A stretch of DNA of 64,000 nucleotides from an uncultured Anaerolineales bacterium (lineage in GTDB: Bacteria; Chloroflexota; Anaerolineae; Aggregatilineales; Aggregatilineaceae). Shown one piece after another: positions 18,943-29,132 of this stretch (positions are counted from its first letter, which is position 1; each line of letters begins with the position of its first letter). The position numbers were made by a program, and so were the translations under genes. The stretch lies in assembly GCA_937135955.1 (NCBI GenBank), contig CAKZOB010000004.1, forward strand, positions 61,255 to 125,254, written 5' to 3'. Under the pieces are notes generated by a model. That model was given only the letters and a program-made list of their open reading frames with translations, was not told the origin of the DNA and did not search any database.

Positions 18943-21303
18943 ATGGCTCAGTTGCAGACTCAATACGGTTATTTCAGCGACGATGGCACAGAATATGTGA
19001 TCACTCGCCCCGACACGCCCATGCCCTGGATCAATGTGCTTTCCAACGGGGACTACGGGCTGGTGATCTCGCAGGCGGGCAGCGGTTATAGCTGGCGTAC
19101 TCATGCCAGCCTGAACCGTATCACACGCTGGGAGCAAGACCTGATCCGCGATGAGTGGGGCAAATATCTGTACCTGCGCGATCAGGATTCTGCCGAATAC
19201 TGGTCGCCGACCTGGCAACCGTGCGGCACAGCGCTCGACGAATATCGCGTGCGACACGGCATGGGCTATTCGGTGATCGAAGCGCGGCGAGGCTCGGTGC
19301 GCAGTTCTGTCACCTGGTTCGTGCCGCTGCACGATCCCTGCGAAATCTGGCTGCTGCGCCTGGAAAACCTGAGCGACCAACCCCGCCGCCTGCAGGTCTT
19401 CACCTACCTGGAATGGCTGCTGGGCGCGGCTCCGGACTGGCACCGCGAGTTTCACCGCACCTTCATCGAAACGCAGTACAACGCCGAACATGGGGCGTTG
19501 CTGGCAACCAAGGTGCTGTGGGAACTGCCCGTGCAGAGCAAGACGCACTGGAATCGCTCGTGGCCCTATGTGGCCTTTCTCAGCGCGTCGGAGCAACCCT
19601 CTGGCTTCGACGCGGACAAGCGCGATTTTCTGGGGCGCAACGGCAATCTGCGGCAGCCGCAGACGGTTGTCAGCGGGCGCTGTGGCAACCGTGACGGTCG
19701 CTGGGGGGACGCCATCGGCAGCCTGTGCCTGGAGATAGCGCTCGCGCCGGGTGAAGTGCGCGAGATCGCCTTCACACTTGGCGCAGCCGACACGTTGGAG
19801 CAGGCGTTGGCGTTGGTGCAGCGTTACAGAGAGAGCGGGGTTGCGCACGCAGCGCTTGAGGAGGTGCGCGCATACTGGCGGGCAATCGTCGAGTCGCTGC
19901 AGGTCGAAACGCCAGACCCGGCTCTCAATCTGCTGGCCAACGGCTGGCTGGCCTATCAGGCCATCGCCGGGCGGCTCTATGGGCGCACCGCCTACTACCA
20001 GACTGGCGGCGCGTATGGCTTCCGCGATCAGCTTCAGGATAGTCTGGTCTGGCTACTGTTGGGTCAGCCCGAAAAGACTCTGGAACAGATCAGGTTGCAC
20101 GCTGCCCATCAGTACCAGGACGGCGTTGTGCTGCATTGGTGGCACCCCCTGGCCGAGACGGGGATGCGTTCGGATTACAGCGACGACTTGCTCTGGTTGC
20201 CGTTCGTCACCCTGCACTATCTGTATGAGACGGGCGACTTCGCCTGCCTGGAACAGGAAGTCCCCTTCTACGACGGCGGGAGCGCTTCGCTGAGGGAACA
20301 TTGCCTGCGCGCCTTCGAAATGGCGCTGTGCCGCCGCAGCTCGCGCGGCCTGCCGCTCATCCTGAAGGGCGACTGGAACGATGGATTGAATGCTGTGGGT
20401 GCGGAAGGCCGGGGCGAGAGCGTCTGGATGGCGCATTTCCTGCACTACCTGCTGTGTGCCTGGGCCGCTCTGCCTGGCGAGGATGAAGACACCACCGCCC
20501 GCTTCCGCCGCGAGGCAGAAGCTCTGCGCGAGGCAGCGCATCGGCACGCCTGGGATGGAGCCTGGTACTGGCGTGCTTCCACCGATGCGGGGAAGCTGGT
20601 TGGTTCGCAATACTCGCACGAAGGACGAATTTTCCTCAACGCGCAGACCTGGGCAGTGCTGAGCGGCATTGCCGACGATCAGCGCGCCCGTCAGGCAATG
20701 ACCTCCGCCCGCGAACGCCTGTATACCCCCTATGGCCCGTTGCTATTGGCTCCGGCCTACACACAGCCCGATGCGGAGATCGGCTACCTGACGCGCTACG
20801 CCCCTGGCACGCGCGAGAACGGGGGCGTGTACTGTCACGCGGCCTGCTGGGCCGTGCTGGCCGAGCGTCGGCTGAACGGTGTCCAGGCTGCCTATGATCT
20901 CTGGCGCAGTTTCTGCCCGCCCGTGCGCAGCGCAGACCCCGACCACTACGCGGGCGAGCCTTACGTCATGCCCGGCAACGTGGCTGGCCCGCAAGCTGCC
21001 GTCCCTGGGCAGGCTGGTTGGACCTGGTATACCGGTTCGGCAGCATGGTACCTGCGGGCGCTGGTCGAAGGAGTGCTGGGCATCGAAACGCGACTGGAAG
21101 GTCTGCGGGTGCACGCGGCCTTGCCAGACGGCTGGGAACAATACCGCATTCAGCGCAGGTTTCGCGGCAGCTTGTACGACATCACTGTGCGGCGGGCAGC
21201 CCCTGGCGAACAGCCAGGCTGCCGGGTAGACGGCCAACTCTGGGCGGGCGAGTATTTGCCGCTGCCCACAGGCGACACTGTGCACGTGATAATTAGCGTC
21301 TGA
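18943..21303 (+). CDS. GH94 family glycoside phosphorylase
   Basis: Cytoplasmic enzyme of 786 residues in the cellobiose/chitobiose phosphorylase family, which splits beta-linked disaccharides or oligosaccharides with phosphate to give a sugar 1-phosphate. The N-terminal beta-sandwich starts YGYFSDDGTEYVITRPDTP. The barrel holds YGFRDQLQDS, HWWHP, and LKGDWNDGLN, whose second Asp is the expected general acid. Then come TRYAPGTRENGGVYCHAA and GWTWYTGSAAWY. Length matches cellobiose phosphorylase (about 800) better than 1,2-beta-oligoglucan phosphorylase (about 1,100), so the linkage cleaved is uncertain. It is the last gene of the importer operon. The ATG at 18943 is preferred; a TTG at 18925 overlaps the previous gene. 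Confidence 0.88.
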   Translation: MAQLQTQYGYFSDDGTEYVITRPDTPMPWINVLSNGDYGLVISQAGSGYSWRTHASLNRITRWEQDLIRDEWGKYLYLRDQDSAEYWSPTWQPCGTALDEYRVRHGMGYSVIEARRGSVRSSVTWFVPLHDPCEIWLLRLENLSDQPRRLQVFTYLEWLLGAAPDWHREFHRTFIETQYNAEHGALLATKVLWELPVQSKTHWNRSWPYVAFLSASEQPSGFDADKRDFLGRNGNLRQPQTVVSGRCGNRDGRWGDAIGSLCLEIALAPGEVREIAFTLGAADTLEQALALVQRYRESGVAHAALEEVRAYWRAIVESLQVETPDPALNLLANGWLAYQAIAGRLYGRTAYYQTGGAYGFRDQLQDSLVWLLLGQPEKTLEQIRLHAAHQYQDGVVLHWWHPLAETGMRSDYSDDLLWLPFVTLHYLYETGDFACLEQEVPFYDGGSASLREHCLRAFEMALCRRSSRGLPLILKGDWNDGLNAVGAEGRGESVWMAHFLHYLLCAWAALPGEDEDTTARFRREAEALREAAHRHAWDGAWYWRASTDAGKLVGSQYSHEGRIFLNAQTWAVLSGIADDQRARQAMTSARERLYTPYGPLLLAPAYTQPDAEIGYLTRYAPGTRENGGVYCHAACWAVLAERRLNGVQAAYDLWRSFCPPVRSADPDHYAGEPYVMPGNVAGPQAAVPGQAGWTWYTGSAAWYLRALVEGVLGIETRLEGLRVHAALPDGWEQYRIQRRFRGSLYDITVRRAAPGEQPGCRVDGQLWAGEYLPLPTGDTVHVIISV

Positions 21304-21372
21304 CGAACGCTGCGCAGCAGCCCGGCGCGGATTGCTGGTCGTTGCCGTGCGCATTGCCGCCGGCGGGTGCTT

Positions 21373-21530
21373 GGGTGCATGCAAAGGCTGTCAGCGACCT
21401 TGCCGCGCCCGGTGACCCTCATCCCCCAGCCCCTGGGCGAAAGACGGTAAGTCCCCTCGCCCCGCGACAGTCGCGAGGGCGAGGGGCAGCAGACTGCTGC
21501 AAATTGCCTGTCACATTTTGCACGCGCCCG
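21373..21530. repeat. Inverted-repeat element, copy A
   Basis: Element of about 158 bp filling most of the 323-bp gap between the GH94 and transpeptidase genes. The left end starts GGGTGCATGCAAAGGCTGTC and the right end, read on the other strand, GGGCGCGTGCAAAATGTGAC; they match at about 16 of 22 positions, so they are imperfect terminal inverted repeats. The middle has a strong palindrome at 21453-21486 (CCCCTCGCCC / GGGCGAGGGG). Copies B and C share both ends. No open frame inside. Confidence 0.7.
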
Positions 21531-21626
21531 CCCGCTTGTTCAAATTGCCGCCCCTGCACTACAATGTTCCGCGTGGATCGCGTGTGCGAGACGCCTATCG
21601 TCGTGCTCACCAGCAGGAGGCGCAGC

Positions 21627-23621
21627 GTGACCGCGTGGACGATCTTCCGCCAAGTGCATCGGTATCGCGAAATCGGCTGGCTGCTGGTGCTGGCCGTCCT
21701 GTTCCTGAGCGCCTGCAGGCAGGGCGACGACACCGCGCCCATCCCCACCCTGGCCCGTCTGGAAGACCTGGCCACCGCGCGGGCCACGCTCACCGCGCCG
21801 CCGGAGCCTACTCTGGCCGCCCCCTCGCCCACCATTGCCGTGGCCCAGGCGCACAGCCCCACCCCTTCCACCACGCCATCGCTCACTGCGACGGCCTCAC
21901 CGTCTCCCACCCCAACCGTCACCCCGTCTCCGACGATCCTGAGCGCTGCCGCGCTGGAGGCGACGGGCATCGCGCTGACCAACACGGCCATCGCGGGTAT
22001 TCTGCCGTTCACGCAGACGGCGGTAGCGGTGTACGCCCTCACGCAGACGGCGCAGGCGCAGATCACCCCTTCGCCCACGCCTCCGCCGTCGCCCGCCGAG
22101 CCATACCAGGTTGTCTTCTATAGCGATCGCAACGGCAACGACGACCTCTACCTGATGACGCTCAACGGCGTCGAGCGCCGCCTGACTGGGTCGCTAGCCA
22201 ACGAGCGCGAGCCATCGTGCTCACCGGATGCGCGTTCCGTCGTCTTCGCCTCCGACGCCACGGGCAGTTACCAGATTTACCTGTTGCCGCTCGATCAGAC
22301 GCAGCCCATTCAGCTTACCAATTCGGAGGGCATCAACTTTGCGCCCATCTTCAGCCCCGATGGCACACAGATCGCCTTCGTCTCCACGCGCAACAATGGC
22401 GTGCCCACCATCTGGCTGATGAACGCAGACGGCAGCAATCAGCGCCAGGTGACGACTGCATTGGGGCGCGACACCTCGCCATCATGGGGGCCTGACGGAC
22501 GGCAGTTACTGTTCTCCAGCGAGCAATTTGGCCCGTGGAACGTCTTCCTGACCGTGCTGGAAGAAGACGTTGAGGGGGAATTTCCGGTGATGCCCCCCGA
22601 ATTCAGCGCAGAAAATCAGCTCTGGCCAGTTTTCGACCCCACTGGCGAGCGTATCGCCTACACGGTGTGGCCCGACCTGAACGATCCGCAGACCGCCGAC
22701 ATCTGGTTGCTGGACTTCGAGTTGCCCGAACCGCGCGCCATCCGCGCCAGTGGCGTGGCCGACATCGCCTGGGCCTGGGGCGACGATACCCATCTGCTGG
22801 CCTCGGTCGGCGGGCCGGGCGACGTGCAACTGGCGCTGGTAGACATCAACACCGGCGAGGCTGTCCGGCTGACCAACAAGGGGCGCTTCAACGGGGGAGC
22901 GCGGCTGTGCACTGTTCCACCGGAGCGCCTGGCTCCGGAGCCGACCCTCGCCCCCACATCAACCGCCACAGCCACGCCGACGATCACCCCGTCGTCCACG
23001 CCCAGCCCCACCCCCACGCCCGACATTGTGCCCGCTGCGTTGCGCAGGGCAGCGGGGATGAAGCACATTGTACAGCCCGGCGATACGCTCATGCGCATCG
23101 GCTATCGCTACGGGGTCAACTGGACGATGCTGGCCTCGCTCAACAATCTGCCCAACCCAGACATCCTCAGCGTCGGGCAGACGCTCACCGTGCCGGTCAC
23201 GCGCATCGGTCATTCGCTGCGCGGCGGCTATCAGCACCCCGACTCCGATCAATTGCCGCGCCTGCGCGTGCGCAAGGAGATCGTGGTCGAACTGGATCAG
23301 CAGGTCGTCAAAGCCTATGAGGACGGTCGGCTGGTGCGCGTGGTCACTGTGTCCACCGGCCTGCCCAATACCCCGACCGTGCAGGGCGAATTCAGCATCT
23401 ACCGCAAGCTGCCCGCGCAAACCATGCGCGGCCCCGATTATTACCTGCCGGATGTGCCCTGGGTGATGTACTTCTACCAGGGCTACGGCCTGCACGGCAC
23501 CTACTGGCACAACAACTTCGGCCAGCCCATGAGTCACGGCTGTGTGAACCTGCCCACCGACGAGGCCAAATGGTTCTACCACTGGGCGGAGGTCGGCACG
23601 CCGGTGCTGGTGCGCCGCTGA
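21627..23621 (+). CDS. Lipoprotein L,D-transpeptidase with TolB-like propeller and LysM
   Basis: Fusion of 664 residues that should act at the cell wall. The GTG at 21627 is chosen because AGGAGG sits seven bases upstream and the frame then opens with a basic N-terminus, hydrophobic helix and lipobox LSAC (Cys near residue 30). A Thr/Pro-rich linker leads to a TolB/WD40-like beta-propeller (about 158-430, repeats such as [10 protein letters not shown]), a second Thr/Pro linker, a LysM peptidoglycan-binding domain (about 478-525, [17 protein letters not shown]) and a YkuD catalytic domain (about 545-664). The active site [19 protein letters not shown] is intact. It should cross-link peptidoglycan; the propeller's ligand is unknown. 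An earlier ATG at 21564 lacks a good ribosome-binding site. Confidence 0.9.
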   Translation: MTAWTIFRQVHRYREIGWLLVLAVLFLSACRQGDDTAPIPTLARLEDLATARATLTAPPEPTLAAPSPTIAVAQAHSPTPSTTPSLTATASPSPTPTVTPSPTILSAAALEATGIALTNTAIAGILPFTQTAVAVYALTQTAQAQITPSPTPPPSPAEPYQVVFYSDRNGNDDLYLMTLNGVERRLTGSLANEREPSCSPDARSVVFASDATGSYQIYLLPLDQTQPIQLTNSEGINFAPIFSPDGTQIAFVSTRNNGVPTIWLMNADGSNQRQVTTALGRDTSPSWGPDGRQLLFSSEQFGPWNVFLTVLEEDVEGEFPVMPPEFSAENQLWPVFDPTGERIAYTVWPDLNDPQTADIWLLDFELPEPRAIRASGVADIAWAWGDDTHLLASVGGPGDVQLALVDINTGEAVRLTNKGRFNGGARLCTVPPERLAPEPTLAPTSTATATPTITPSSTPSPTPTPDIVPAALRRAAGMKHIVQPGDTLMRIGYRYGVNWTMLASLNNLPNPDILSVGQTLTVPVTRIGHSLRGGYQHPDSDQLPRLRVRKEIVVELDQQVVKAYEDGRLVRVVTVSTGLPNTPTVQGEFSIYRKLPAQTMRGPDYYLPDVPWVMYFYQGYGLHGTYWHNNFGQPMSHGCVNLPTDEAKWFYHWAEVGTPVLVRR

Positions 23622-23791
23622 TTTCGGCGCGAACCGGCGTCGCCGCTGGCAGTGCGGTGCAACGTCCCCGACTATCAGCCGCTACCGGTGAGAGACAGCG
23701 CAAACCATCAGGGGGTAGGGCCGTGGCCCATGCCGTGACCAACCCGCACCGCCTGTGTTACTATTACCGACATACCAAGGAGGCACAGACT

Positions 23792-24586
23792 ATGGGTATT
23801 CTGCAAGGAAAAACTGCTTTAGTCTTTGGCGTAGCCAACAAACGTTCCATCGCCTGGGGCATCGTCGAAGCCTTCCTGCGCGAAGGGGCGACAGTGGGCA
23901 TCAGCTACGCGGGAGAAGTGCTTGAAAAGCGCGTCTTCCCGCTGGCTCAGGAAGCCGGCATTGACTTCGTCGAGCAGTGCGACGTGACATCCGACGAGCA
24001 GATCGCCGCCACCTTCGCCAAAGCCAAAGAGCGCTTCGGCACCATTGACGTGCTGGTGCACTCCATCGCCTATGCTCCCGGCGAAGACCTGGGCGGGCGC
24101 TTCCGCGATGTCAGCCGCGAAGGGTTCAAGCTGGCGCTCGACATCTCAGCGTACAGCCTGATCCCCCTGGCCCGTCATGCCGCCGAGATGATGCCCAACG
24201 GTGGCAGCATCATGGCGCTGTCCTACTATGCGGCGGAGAAAGTTGTCCCTCGCTACAATGTGATGGCCATCGCCAAGGCCGCCCTGGAGACCATTGTGCG
24301 CTATCTGGCCGTTGATCTCGGCCCGCAGGGAGTGCGCGTGAATGCGCTCAGCCCTGGCCCGATCAAAACACTGGCCGCGGCGGGGGTGCCGGGTTTCCGC
24401 ACCATGCTCAAGTACAGCGAGAAGATCACCCCGCTGCGCTCGCAGATCACGCAGGAAGACGTGGGCAACGTGGCGGCTTTCCTGGCCAGCGACTGGGGAC
24501 AACAGATCACTGGCGAGACCATCTACATTGACGGGGGCTATCACGTCCTGGGTCTCACCGTCACCGAAGAGGACTTCGAGGACTGA
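23792..24586 (+). CDS. fabI: Enoyl-[acyl-carrier-protein] reductase
   Basis: Short-chain dehydrogenase-type enoyl-ACP reductase of 264 residues that carries out the last step of each fatty-acid elongation cycle with NAD(P)H. It shows FabI traits: the relaxed nucleotide loop [12 protein letters not shown], the catalytic Tyr-x6-Lys in [21 protein letters not shown] in the substrate loop and C-terminal [22 protein letters not shown] precedes the ATG. The gene stands alone and ends at a strong bidirectional terminator. Confidence 0.95.
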   Translation: MGILQGKTALVFGVANKRSIAWGIVEAFLREGATVGISYAGEVLEKRVFPLAQEAGIDFVEQCDVTSDEQIAATFAKAKERFGTIDVLVHSIAYAPGEDLGGRFRDVSREGFKLALDISAYSLIPLARHAAEMMPNGGSIMALSYYAAEKVVPRYNVMAIAKAALETIVRYLAVDLGPQGVRVNALSPGPIKTLAAAGVPGFRTMLKYSEKITPLRSQITQEDVGNVAAFLASDWGQQITGETIYIDGGYHVLGLTVTEEDFED

Positions 24587-24615
24587 GCTAACCGTCAACA
24601 GCGCCTCTATCCCGC

Positions 24616-24653
24616 AAAACAAAGGGGGCGCACGCTCTGCGTCCCCTTTGTTT
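24616..24653. terminator. Bidirectional terminator between fabI and a hypothetical gene
   Basis: Inverted repeat AAACAAAGGGG(G)CGCA / TGCGTCCCCTTTGTTT around a five-base loop. It has an A-run on the left and a T-run on the right, so it can end both the rightward fabI and the leftward gene at 24678. Confidence 0.88.
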
Positions 24654-24677
24654 AGCCTGTGCAATGCACATGCCCAT

Positions 24678-25052
24678 CTACCCTCTGCGCCCGTCGTGCT
24701 GACGAGCGCCCGACATAGCCGCAACCGGCCCGCTGCCCCCGCGTTTATGCGCCGGGCGCGTCAGCGGTTCAACGCGCGCTCCCATGTACACGAATTCGGT
24801 TTCTTTGGCCTTCATCCCCCGCGGGCCGCCACCCACTTCTTTCTTGCCATCCTTGAACCTGACTTTCTCCACCAGTGTGATGCTCATCCCGGCGTTGGGC
24901 AGCAGCCACAAAGTGTGGTATTCGTCCCAGATCGAGTTGCGGTAGAACTTGAGCACGGCATCGCGATCCAGCGCGCGAATTTCCTTGCGCACATCGCTCA
25001 GCTTCATGGCGCTCAGACGCCGCGCCAGTTGTTCGCGTGCAACCTCGTCCAT
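24678..25052 (-). CDS. Hypothetical protein
   Basis: Small cytoplasmic protein of 124 residues, not recognised. The ATG at 25052 is fixed by GGAGGGG seven bases upstream. The N-terminal part is helical and charged (LARRLSAMKLSDVRKEIRALDRDAVLKFYRNSIWDEYHTLWLLP would form helices then strands); the C-terminal 30 residues are basic and Gly/Arg-rich. It is divergent from xseA with 140 bp between the starts. Strong start signal and terminator support a real gene. Confidence 0.7.
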   Translation of the reverse strand: MDEVAREQLARRLSAMKLSDVRKEIRALDRDAVLKFYRNSIWDEYHTLWLLPNAGMSITLVEKVRFKDGKKEVGGGPRGMKAKETEFVYMGARVEPLTRPAHKRGGSGPVAAMSGARQHDGRRG

Positions 25053-25192
25053 CAGAAGTCCCCTCCGCTGACAGAGAGCAGAATTCGAACCCATGCCGGG
25101 CATCATTGTAGCATAGAAGACGCCGCGGGTGCATGGCCTTACCCGCAGGCATAGGGTACAATGAGCGCGGTAGCGTTACCCTGGCGGCCTCC

Positions 25193-26404
25193 ATGGACAT
25201 TCACCCATTCACCATCTCTCAACTGACCGGTTACATCCGCGACCTGTTCGACCAGGACGAACTGTTGCAGGATGTCTGGGTGCAGGGAGAAATCAGCAAT
25301 TTCACGCGGGCATCTTCCGGGCACCTGTACTTCACCCTGAAGGACGAACACAGCGAGTTGCGCTGTGTGATGTGGCGGCATACGGCAGCCTGGCTGAGCT
25401 TCGAGCCGCAGCACGGGGACGCGGTGTTGGCACACGGCGCGGTGACCGTCTATGAGCCGCGCGGGCAATATCAGTTGATCTGCGACGCGCTGCAGGTCGC
25501 CGGGGCAGGCGATCTCAACCGGCAATTCGAGTTGCTGAAAGCGCGCCTGGAAGCCGAAGGGCTATTCGACCCCGCCCGCAAGCGCCCCCTGCCCGCCTTT
25601 CCGCACCGCATCGGCATCGTCACCTCCCCCACGACGGCGGCCTTCCAGGACGTGCAGAACGTCTTGCGGAGGCGCTACCCGCTGGCCGAGCTGATCCTCA
25701 GCCCGACGCTGGTACAGGGCAAAGAAGCTCCTCCGCAGATCGTGGCTGCTCTGCAACGGCTCAATCAGCGCGACGACATAGACGTGATTCTGCTGGTGCG
25801 CGGCGGCGGCAGCCTGGAAGACCTGTGGTGCTTCAACGACGAGACGGTGGTACGGGCCGTGGCCGCTTCGCGCATCCCAGTGGTGACAGGCGTGGGGCAC
25901 GAGATTGACTTCACCCTGGTAGATTTCGCCGCCGACCGCCGCGCGCCAACGCCCTCGGCGGCTGCTGAACTGATCACACCGGACGTGCTGGCGTTGCGGT
26001 CCGCTACGCGCGATCTGGCCGCCCGCCTCGACCGCCTGCTGACCGCCCACCTGCAGGAGCAACGCGCTGCCGTGCGCGGTCAGATGCGCCTGCTGGAACG
26101 GATGTCCCCGCTGGTGCGTATCCGCAACGATCGTCAGCGCGTAGATGATTTGTTGGCGCGGGCAGCGTTGCGCATCCAGCACAGCCTGCATCGCCGCCGC
26201 GACCGCCTGACGGCGCAGACACGCGCCCTGGAGAACGCCAACCCGCAAACCCTGTTGCGACGAGGCTATGCCCTGCTCACGCGCACCGACGATGGCGTCC
26301 GCGTGACCAGCGCGCACCAGGCCCCGGAGAACACATCGCTGGAAATTGCCCTGCACGATGGCCGTTTGACCGCTACGGTTCGCCGTCGTCAGTTTGGGGC
26401 CTGA
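25193..26404 (+). CDS. xseA: Exodeoxyribonuclease VII large subunit
   Basis: Catalytic subunit of exonuclease VII, 403 residues, which degrades single-stranded DNA from both ends. N-terminal OB-fold (VWVQGEISNFTRASSGHLYFTLKD), then the nuclease domain with GIVTSPTTAAFQDV, LLVRGGGSLEDLWCFNDE and VTGVGHEIDFTLVDFAADRRAPTPSAAAE in short segments, then a coiled-coil arm (about 285-360). Start at 25193 matches the family N-terminus. Unusually, its partner xseB is not next to it: a kinase gene lies between. Confidence 0.96.
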   Translation: MDIHPFTISQLTGYIRDLFDQDELLQDVWVQGEISNFTRASSGHLYFTLKDEHSELRCVMWRHTAAWLSFEPQHGDAVLAHGAVTVYEPRGQYQLICDALQVAGAGDLNRQFELLKARLEAEGLFDPARKRPLPAFPHRIGIVTSPTTAAFQDVQNVLRRRYPLAELILSPTLVQGKEAPPQIVAALQRLNQRDDIDVILLVRGGGSLEDLWCFNDETVVRAVAASRIPVVTGVGHEIDFTLVDFAADRRAPTPSAAAELITPDVLALRSATRDLAARLDRLLTAHLQEQRAAVRGQMRLLERMSPLVRIRNDRQRVDDLLARAALRIQHSLHRRRDRLTAQTRALENANPQTLLRRGYALLTRTDDGVRVTSAHQAPENTSLEIALHDGRLTATVRRRQFGA

Positions 26405-26429
26405 GCGCGCCCCTGGAACGAGCGAAGTC

Positions 26430-29132
26430 ATGGACGAAGCACAGACACTGATCGCCGGGCGATACCGGCTGGATGCACAGATCGGGCGCGGCGGCATGGG
26501 CGATGTCTTCAAGGCGACCGATCTGCACACGGGCGAGACGGTCGCCATCAAGCGGCTGCATCAGGCCGTCGTGCGGGAGAATCCCGACGTGCTCGATCGT
26601 TTTCTGCGCGAGGGCGACGCCTTGCGGCAGCTCAATCATCCCAATATCGTCACCATCCGCGATATGGTCGTCGAAGCGGACCAGCACTATCTGGTGATGG
26701 AATATGTGGGGGGCGGCTCACTGCGCGACCTGATTGATGCCCAGGGCCGTTTGCCGCTCGAAGGCGTGCTCAATCTGGCGCTCGATCTGGCCGACGCGCT
26801 CACCCGCGCGCACCGGCTGCAGATCATTCACCGCGACATCAAGCCGGACAACGTGCTGCTGGCCAGCGACGGCACGCCCCGCCTGACCGACTTCGGCGTG
26901 GCGCACCTGAGCGATCGCACCCGCCTGACGCAAACCGGCTCGGTCATCGGCACCTATGCCTACCTCAGCCCCGAAGCGTGCAACGGCCAGGAACTGGACG
27001 AGCGCGCCGATATCTGGTCGTTCGGAGTGATGCTCTTTGAGATGCTCACCGGGCGCGTGCCGTTCCAGGAGAGCAGCACCGCCGCCATCCTGACGGCGAT
27101 CCTCACCAAGCCCGCGCCCGATCTCGACCGGCTGCGCCCCGGCCTGCCGCGCCCGCTGGTAGACCTGATCGACCGGATGCTGGAAAAGGATCGCGAGCGT
27201 CGTATCTCCAGTGTGCGTCTGGTAGGGGCCGAACTGGAAGCGCTGATCCGTGGCTTGGACACCCCTCTGCGCAGCCTGTTGTTGCACGCGCAAAACCTAG
27301 AAACAGGGGGATCGCGCTTTGTCACTCCATCCGACGACCAGGCCGGTTCGGAGGCGTCCGCCTCGCAACAAGGCGACGCTGCGCAGACGCACGGCCTGTC
27401 GGTCTACGCCAGCCCTACCCCCGCCCTCGCCATCCCCGCCGTCACCCCGCCGACGGGCGAGTACGTGGCCGCGCCGAGCAAACTGAAATGGATCGCGCTG
27501 ATGGTGATGGCGGTCGTGTTGGGCTGCTCGGCGGTGTTGGTTGCGGCTATCCTCAGCGGCGGGGCACGCTCCCGCGACACCGAACGCCCCACGCTGGTCG
27601 CCCAGAATGAGGTGACGCAGGGAGAGCGCACCGGCCCAACGGCCTGGCCGGAACTGGCCCCTGCGGAGCCAGGCAAATACCTGGTCATTGTGGCGCAGTT
27701 CGAGGCGCTGTCGGGCATCGGGCAGATGGTGACCGGCCACCAAACCGACGTCACGCGCTTCATCGTTGATAACCTGGAAAAGACGCTGCAAGACTCCGTG
27801 CCCTTCACCAATATCGCGGTGCGGCGCTATCCGCTGCAGGTGACCTCTGCTCAACAGGCTCAGGCCGTTGCGACCCATTATGGGGCCACGCTCATCGTCT
27901 GGGGCAACTATACTCCCGGCCTGATCGAAGCCAACGTGCAGATCGGCGTGCTCACCGCTTTTCCCTACAATCGCTTCACCCGCGACGTGCTGGAACGCAC
28001 CGCCAACATCTGGCTGCACATGACCGATGCGCGCACCGAATCGCTGGCCCCCTATGTGCTGGCGGCCCTCAATGTGCTGCTGATCGCCGACGGCAACGCT
28101 TTCGAGACAATGCGCACGGGCGCGCTCCAGGAAGCCATCTCCGTGCAACCAGCGCAGATCGTTGGCACAGGTGTATCGGCCCTGGTACATCGTTATCTGC
28201 TCAGCGACACACCGACAGACGGTAATGCAGCGCTGGACGAAGCCCTGGCGCTGGATGCTGGCAACCCTCTGCTCTACGCCTATGCCAGCATTCTCAAGCA
28301 AAGGCAGGGGCAGTATGATCAGGCCCGCAACGACGCGCTCGCCGCTCAGCGGCTCGGCCCGCCCGATTGGGCCATGCCGTCGCTGCTGCTGGCGCACGCC
28401 ACGCGCGACGAGACTGTCTTTCAGTTTTTCGACCAGGCCATCGCGCTGCGCCCGGATGACTGGTTTCCCCGCTTCTACCGTGGCTCGCTGTTCTATCTCT
28501 ACGGCGCGTCCCAACCTGACGCCCGCGCTCAGGCTCGCGCCGACCTCGACGCGGCGGTGTTCCTGCAGCCCGGCGCGAATTTCCCCTACGTCTTCCGTGT
28601 GCTGCTGGCGTTGCACGAAGGCCGCCTGGACGACGCCTTCCGCGATATCGAGACGATCCTGACGGAATTCCCCGATCCCGGTTTCATGGAACGACTGATT
28701 CGGGCTACTTTCGGCGAGCAACTGGCCGATCCGTATGCCATTCTGCTGTCGGCGGTCGCCAATCAGATGTTGGGTCGTCACGACCGCGCCATCGCCGACA
28801 CGGCGGCGGGCCTGGATGTCCTGCCCAACCTGGCCGATTTCTACCTGGTGCAGGGAGTGTCCTACTGCGCCCTGGGACAGTATGCGGCGGCAGAAACGGC
28901 TCTGTCGCGCGGGCTGATGCGCGATCCGGACTTCTGGCTGCTCTATCTCCTGCGAGCCGACGCACGATTGCAACAGGGAGACGAAGCGGGGGCCGCCGCT
29001 GACCTGCGCGCCCTGAACAACGGCCCGCTGGCCGAGACTTATAGGCCGCTTGCCTCCTCTATCCGCGCCGGTGAGGTGGGCTGTGCCACCTTGCTGACGC
29101 CCCAGAAGCCAACAGGGGAGCGAGAATCATGA
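26430..29132 (+). CDS. Membrane Ser/Thr protein kinase with TPR C-terminus
   Basis: PknB-type kinase of 900 residues. Residues about 8-275 form the kinase: glycine loop IGRGGMGDVF, Lys near 41 (VAIKR), HRDIKPDN at 134-141, DFG at 154-156 and an SPEA-type activation segment. A variable linker precedes a membrane helix (about 352-375, IALMVMAVVLGCSAVLVAAIL). The outer part has an unidentified alpha/beta domain (about 430-560) and TPR repeats (about 600-880). All catalytic motifs are intact. It starts 26 bp after xseA and its stop overlaps the xseB start (ATGA), so the three are one operon. Whether it acts on exonuclease VII is untested. Confidence 0.93.
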   Translation: MDEAQTLIAGRYRLDAQIGRGGMGDVFKATDLHTGETVAIKRLHQAVVRENPDVLDRFLREGDALRQLNHPNIVTIRDMVVEADQHYLVMEYVGGGSLRDLIDAQGRLPLEGVLNLALDLADALTRAHRLQIIHRDIKPDNVLLASDGTPRLTDFGVAHLSDRTRLTQTGSVIGTYAYLSPEACNGQELDERADIWSFGVMLFEMLTGRVPFQESSTAAILTAILTKPAPDLDRLRPGLPRPLVDLIDRMLEKDRERRISSVRLVGAELEALIRGLDTPLRSLLLHAQNLETGGSRFVTPSDDQAGSEASASQQGDAAQTHGLSVYASPTPALAIPAVTPPTGEYVAAPSKLKWIALMVMAVVLGCSAVLVAAILSGGARSRDTERPTLVAQNEVTQGERTGPTAWPELAPAEPGKYLVIVAQFEALSGIGQMVTGHQTDVTRFIVDNLEKTLQDSVPFTNIAVRRYPLQVTSAQQAQAVATHYGATLIVWGNYTPGLIEANVQIGVLTAFPYNRFTRDVLERTANIWLHMTDARTESLAPYVLAALNVLLIADGNAFETMRTGALQEAISVQPAQIVGTGVSALVHRYLLSDTPTDGNAALDEALALDAGNPLLYAYASILKQRQGQYDQARNDALAAQRLGPPDWAMPSLLLAHATRDETVFQFFDQAIALRPDDWFPRFYRGSLFYLYGASQPDARAQARADLDAAVFLQPGANFPYVFRVLLALHEGRLDDAFRDIETILTEFPDPGFMERLIRATFGEQLADPYAILLSAVANQMLGRHDRAIADTAAGLDVLPNLADFYLVQGVSYCALGQYAAAETALSRGLMRDPDFWLLYLLRADARLQQGDEAGAAADLRALNNGPLAETYRPLASSIRAGEVGCATLLTPQKPTGERES

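Noticed and set aside
18943..21303. Cyclic beta-1,2-glucan synthase
   Set aside because: The GH94 protein is under 800 residues and lacks the large membrane glycosyltransferase part of such synthases.
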